Source: Salinivirgaceae bacterium (GTDB taxonomy: Bacteria > Bacteroidota > Bacteroidia > Bacteroidales > SZUA-534). Taken from it: a DNA stretch of 64,000 nt. The stretch lies in contig JAFVGW010000040.1 in NCBI GenBank assembly GCA_017474765.1, positions 124,001 to 188,000 on the forward strand. The letters are read 5' to 3'. The notes under the pieces were generated by a model. It saw nothing but the letters and a program-made list of their open reading frames with translations. It was not told where the DNA came from and did no database searches. The position numbers and the translations under genes were made by a program. Shown piece after piece: positions 60,122 to 64,000 of the stretch (positions are counted from its first letter, which is position 1; every line of letters starts with the position of its first letter).

Positions 60122-62199
60122 TGCGTAGGATTGTTATTGCATTGGCGTTTTTTAGTATGGCGGTCGGGCTGAGGGCGCAAACCGAATCCGACAGCCGTCA
60201 GACTATTGAAACGCTGATGGATGACCTGTCCGATAGTTTCGAGGAAGAGGCTGATTTAGAGCAGATTGCCGAAGATTTGGAGTATTTTGCACAAAACCCC
60301 ATCAACCTGAATTCGGCCACAGCCGATGATTTGGCCAAACTGCACTTTCTCAACGAGTTCCAGATTGCCAGTTTGATTGACTATGTGCGCCTGAACGGCC
60401 CGATGCTCACCATCTACGAGTTGGCGATGGTTGACGGTTTCGACCAGACCGACGCTTTCCGACTGGTTCCGTTTGTGACTGTAAGTGGCGCGGCAGAGCA
60501 GTCGGGGCTCAACGTAATGCGGGCGCTCGCACGCGGAAAGAACGAACTTTTCAGTCGTGTGACAAAAGTGACCGAGCAGATGGACGGATTTGCCGATGTG
60601 TCTGATTCAGTGCGGAATGCTTCGCCCGAGAAGTATTATCCTGGCAACGATTTGAAGATTTTCAGCCGATACTCATTCAACTACAACCGCCAACTGATGG
60701 CTGGCATCACTGCAGAGAAGGACGCTGGCGAGCAGTTTTTCCGCGGCCATCAGCGGCACGGGTTCGACTATTATTCGGCCTACATCGCCGTGAGCGACAT
60801 TGGTCCTGTAGAAATGCTGATTGTGGGCGATTTTCACGCACGGTTCGGACAAGGACTGGTGGCGTGGTCGGGCATGTCGGGCGGCAAGTCGGCCTTTGTG
60901 ATGGACATTCGCAAGAAGGGCGCGGGCATCCGTAAATACTCATCTGCCGATGAAAACCTCTTCTACCGCGGCGTGGCCACCACACTCAGTTTCGGGCCGA
61001 TGAAAGTGACTGCTTTCGGTTCGCACAAGAAGATTGACGCCACACTTGCCGAGCAGGACACGGCTGTGGCCGAAGCCGCAGGATTCACCGCTTTTGGCAC
61101 GCTTGGACTGCACGCCACTCCAAAGCAGATTGAAAAGGAAGATGCTGTAACTGAGAGCGTTTGGGGAACAAACATCAACTTCAACCGCGACAATTTCCGC
61201 ATTGGCGCCACAGCGCTTGGCTACCAATTCGACAAGGATTATGTTAAGAAGCCGCAACCACTCTACAAGTTCGATTTTGAAGGCCGTAAAAATCTGGATG
61301 TCAGCATTGACGCCCAATATTCGTTCAGTGCGCTCTATCTTTTTGGCGAATACGCGATGTCGGCCAACGGCGGCCGCGCGGCGGTTGTGGGCTCGCTGAT
61401 GAGCCTTGCGCCTGGACTGCGTGCTTCAGTTTTGTATCGCAACTATTCGCGTGATTATCAGGCACGTTACGCAGGAGGATTTGCTGAAGGCTCAAAGACT
61501 CAGAACGAAGAAGGATTCTTTTTCGGCATCGAAGCCACTCCCATAAAACGCTGGAAATTATCGGCTTACTACGACATCTACCGCTTCCCGTGGATGCGGA
61601 ACGGACTTAATGCGCCATCGCGCGGAAACGATTTTCTTGCACAAGCCGATTTTGCAGCAAATCGCTCGACATCAATGAGTTGGAAATTCAAAATTGAGAC
61701 TTGCGAGAAGTCTGTGGCCACTGACAGCACTGCCATTCAACAACTTGCCGACGTTAGCCGCCTGTCAGCACGTTACCATCTGAATTATGCCGTCAATCAG
61801 CGATGGACACTAAAGAGCCGAATCGAATTGTCGGGCTATAAGAGCGGCAATTCGTCTAGTGAAATGGGTTGCCTGCTCTACCAGGACATTATCTGCACTC
61901 CGTTCCGCTACCCGCTTTCGTTCGCGTTCCGCTACGCCATCTTCGAAACCGACAGTTACAGCACCCGCATCAGTGCCTACGAGAACGATGTGCTCTACGC
62001 CTATTCAATTCCGATGATGTACGGCCGCGGCACTCGCACTTATTTGCTAATAACATGGAAACCAATTGATAATCTCTCTGTTTGGGCTCGTGTCTCACGC
62101 ACCTCATACGCCGACCGCGACGCAATCGGAACATCGCCCAATATGATTGAGGCAAACCACAAAACCGAACTTAAGTTGCAGATTAGGTGGAAGTTTTGA
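60118..62199 (+). CDS. Exported helix-hairpin-helix protein with probable beta-barrel
   Basis: A 693-residue protein with a signal peptide (RRIVIALAFFSMAVGLRAQ). Residues about 55-120 carry a ComEA-type helix-hairpin-helix pair (PINLNSATADDLAKLHFLNEF, split as NLNSATADDL and LAKLHFLNEFQIASLIDYV, then MLTIYELAMVDGFDQTDAFRL). The remaining 550 residues are beta-rich with repeated aromatic strands and end in LKLQIRWKF, an outer-membrane barrel-like end. HhH motifs usually bind DNA, which is surprising for an envelope protein; it could be a DNA-uptake or interaction module. This architecture recurs in Bacteroidota but has no assigned role. The ATG at 60118 overlaps the previous stop. Confidence 0.78.
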   Translation: MMRRIVIALAFFSMAVGLRAQTESDSRQTIETLMDDLSDSFEEEADLEQIAEDLEYFAQNPINLNSATADDLAKLHFLNEFQIASLIDYVRLNGPMLTIYELAMVDGFDQTDAFRLVPFVTVSGAAEQSGLNVMRALARGKNELFSRVTKVTEQMDGFADVSDSVRNASPEKYYPGNDLKIFSRYSFNYNRQLMAGITAEKDAGEQFFRGHQRHGFDYYSAYIAVSDIGPVEMLIVGDFHARFGQGLVAWSGMSGGKSAFVMDIRKKGAGIRKYSSADENLFYRGVATTLSFGPMKVTAFGSHKKIDATLAEQDTAVAEAAGFTAFGTLGLHATPKQIEKEDAVTESVWGTNINFNRDNFRIGATALGYQFDKDYVKKPQPLYKFDFEGRKNLDVSIDAQYSFSALYLFGEYAMSANGGRAAVVGSLMSLAPGLRASVLYRNYSRDYQARYAGGFAEGSKTQNEEGFFFGIEATPIKRWKLSAYYDIYRFPWMRNGLNAPSRGNDFLAQADFAANRSTSMSWKFKIETCEKSVATDSTAIQQLADVSRLSARYHLNYAVNQRWTLKSRIELSGYKSGNSSSEMGCLLYQDIICTPFRYPLSFAFRYAIFETDSYSTRISAYENDVLYAYSIPMMYGRGTRTYLLITWKPIDNLSVWARVSRTSYADRDAIGTSPNMIEANHKTELKLQIRWKF

Positions 62200-62324
62200 T
62201 TGTGTGCATAGATTTGCAAGATATTCATAGGAAAACCTAAATTATCATATCTACCCCAAACGACCTTCTTTTCATGCCATTAGCCACGGATACGATTTTT
62301 TCGTACAAACTATTTTGTTTTAAA

Positions 62325-62332
62325 TATGTTTG
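62325..62332 (+). promoter_or_regulatory. Bacteroidetes -7 box (TATGTTTG) for the third CotH gene
   Basis: An exact TAnnTTTG match, 40 bases before the ATG at 62373. Confidence 0.55.
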
Positions 62333-62372
62333 ATTATTTTTATGCGATTTTAAACATCTAACTTTTTAAATT

Positions 62373-64000
62373 ATGAAACAACTAAAACACTGCGCAGCCA
62401 TAGCTGCAACACTGCTTTTTTGTGCCAACATCAACGCACAAATAGTCATTAACGAGTATAGCTCGTCAACTTCCACATTCTTAGACGAATACAAAGAAGA
62501 ATCTGATTGGATTGAACTTTGTAACACATCGGCGGATGAAGTCGATTTGAAAGGCTGGCATCTGTCGGACGACAAGGCGAATCCTGGCAAATGGACATTC
62601 CCCTCAGTGAAGATTCCGGCTGGCGGATACCTGCTGGTTATGGCCTCAGGCAAAGACCTGACTACAGTGGCCGACAGCAGCTATCTGCACACCAACTTCA
62701 ACATCTCATCAGACGGCGAGGCGATTTTTCTGGTCAACGCCGCCGATAGCATTGTGCATCAGACCGATACGCTGTCTATTCCGTGCAACTCAAGCCGAGG
62801 TCTGAGCCTCGACAGCACAAAAAGCTGGGTGTTCTTTGCCGTTCCAACACCTGGTGCGGCCAACACCACCAAAGGTTACGCCACATCGGCAACCACAACC
62901 GTGAAATTCTCGCCCGAAGGTGGTTTTCAATCTTCAGCACTAACAGTGACACTCAGCACCGATGGCAACACACCCATTTATTACACGACCGACTGCACCG
63001 AGCCAACGGCCTGCGACAGCCTGCTATACACTGGCCCAATCGCGATTGACAGCACAACTGTCATCCGCGCCACAACCTTCAATAGTAATTTGATGACTGG
63101 CCAGCCATCGACTCAGACTTACATTTTTCCAAATAGGTTGCACTTTTTGGATCGTAATTTAGTGACGGGAGAAGTATATCATGATACTATAAGAAGGCAA
63201 TACCTTAAGCCAGGAATTGACACAAATATGGTTTATGAAATTTATATAAACGGTGGTGATATAAGCGAATATGTGTTTGATACATTAATAGTTTATAACC
63301 CGCACTATGTTCAAGAACATCCAGCGCAGTTCAAGTTGCCAGTAGTTTCATTGACAACTCAGCCTGAAAACCTATGGGATTATAATACTGGAATTTATGT
63401 ATTCGGTCCGAATGCCGACCTATCTGCAGAACCCTATTATGGTGCCAATTTTCATGAGGATTGGGAACGCCCTGTTCACGTTGAGCTTTACTGGACCAAT
63501 GGAGAGAAACGTCTTGATCAGGATGCAGGAATGAAGATTGCTGGTGCGTGGAGCCGGAGCAACTACCAAAAATCGTTTGCGCTTCACGCCCGTAACGCCT
63601 ACGGCAAGAAGTATTTTGATGCAAAATTGTTCGATGAACTCGATATCACACGGTTCAAATCGTTCGTTCTGCGCGATTCAGGCAATGATTGTTTTGTTAC
63701 TCACTACCGCGATGCAATGATTACTCATCTTGTTGCCGCAAACAATATTGATATTCAAGCATATCAACCCGTAGTTTTTTATCTGAACGGCGAGTATTGG
63801 GGAATTTTGAATATTCGCGAGAAACTGAACGAATACTACGTTGAGAATCACTATCCGCACGTTGACCACGACAAGGTTGACATTTTGGAAGGAAAAGGCG
63901 ATGGTGTAACGGCATCAGAAGGCACAGTGGATGACTACAATGCGCTGATGGATTTTATCAAATCAAACGATATGGCAGTCGATGCCAACTACCAAAAGGT
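62373..64000 (+). CDS. Third CotH-kinase/lamin-tail protein, 3' end outside window
   Basis: An open frame from ATG 62373 runs off the window, giving 542 visible residues. It has a signal peptide (MKQLKHCAAIAATLLFCANINA), a lamin-tail domain (IVINEYSSSTSTFLDEYKEE, ESDWIELCNTS), a chitobiase-like segment (PIYYTTDCTEPT), a spacer of about 60 residues, and most of the CotH kinase-like domain (DWERPVHVELYWTNGEKRLD, QKSFALHARNAYGKK, LNGEYWGILNIREKLNEYY). It is closest in layout to the 12420-15590 protein, but its spacer lacks the Gly/Trp repeats. A second lamin-tail and T9SS domain are expected beyond the window. Confidence 0.88.
   Translation, partial: MKQLKHCAAIAATLLFCANINAQIVINEYSSSTSTFLDEYKEESDWIELCNTSADEVDLKGWHLSDDKANPGKWTFPSVKIPAGGYLLVMASGKDLTTVADSSYLHTNFNISSDGEAIFLVNAADSIVHQTDTLSIPCNSSRGLSLDSTKSWVFFAVPTPGAANTTKGYATSATTTVKFSPEGGFQSSALTVTLSTDGNTPIYYTTDCTEPTACDSLLYTGPIAIDSTTVIRATTFNSNLMTGQPSTQTYIFPNRLHFLDRNLVTGEVYHDTIRRQYLKPGIDTNMVYEIYINGGDISEYVFDTLIVYNPHYVQEHPAQFKLPVVSLTTQPENLWDYNTGIYVFGPNADLSAEPYYGANFHEDWERPVHVELYWTNGEKRLDQDAGMKIAGAWSRSNYQKSFALHARNAYGKKYFDAKLFDELDITRFKSFVLRDSGNDCFVTHYRDAMITHLVAANNIDIQAYQPVVFYLNGEYWGILNIREKLNEYYVENHYPHVDHDKVDILEGKGDGVTASEGTVDDYNALMDFIKSNDMAVDANYQK

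Overview
The window reads as a chromosomal segment of a Bacteroidales-type bacterium (phylum Bacteroidota). Support: repeated TAnnTTTG -7 boxes of the Bacteroidetes sigma factor and few Shine-Dalgarno sites; type IX secretion system (T9SS) parts and cargo (a PorX-type regulator, a PorV/PorQ-like barrel, proteins ending in T9SS sorting domains); a ribosomal protein S16 with a long Ala/Glu tail; a DUF4105/Lnb-type protein; and many lipoproteins. No rRNA, tRNA, CRISPR array, integrase or transposase was seen. One SRP RNA is clear. Domain calls are by eye, without database search.

Layout. 1-5 kb: the end of a TPR protein, a threonine-synthase-like PLP enzyme (candidate cysteate synthase), a DUF368/PopT membrane protein, an AT-rich surface protein and aroE. 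5-16 kb: secreted and envelope proteins, including a T9SS cargo, an esterase, a CPBP protease, two very large CotH/lamin-tail proteins and a START-domain protein. 16-26.5 kb: a lipoprotein operon (pentapeptide repeats, papain-like protease, Ser-rich peptide), then PASTA protein - T9SS cargo - RluD-like - U32 genes and a propeller lipoprotein. 26.6-34.4 kb: pyrE and a NUDIX gene with start codons one base apart, lnb, rlmB, folate cyclo-ligase, an XRE/DUF2975 pair and a DUF234-type ATPase bracketed by two 58-nt palindromic repeats. 34.6-39.2 kb: the threonine operon, led by an unlisted 39-codon Thr/Ile-rich leader ORF. 39.2-50 kb: acyltransferase, rpsP-rimM, porX, SRP RNA, a YgjP-type protease, pepT, a large lipoprotein, prmC-recX and ribD. 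50-55.4 kb: an accessory island with a zeta-type toxin module between two near-identical promoter repeats, a possible structured RNA, and an AT-rich operon of a methyltransferase, a minimal SF1 ATPase and a 701-residue unknown protein. 55.4-64 kb: a vWA-like membrane protein, fabG, a PorV/PorQ-like protein, an M50-like protease, a helix-hairpin-helix barrel protein and a third CotH protein cut by the window edge.

How it fits together. T9SS cargo and T9SS regulation lie in the same stretch. Threonine synthesis is one transcription unit with an apparent amino-acid-sensing leader. The best candidates for something undescribed are the 50-55.4 kb island, which has the look of an anti-phage or conflict system, the ATPase with palindromic flanks at 32.9-34.5 kb, and the threonine leader.
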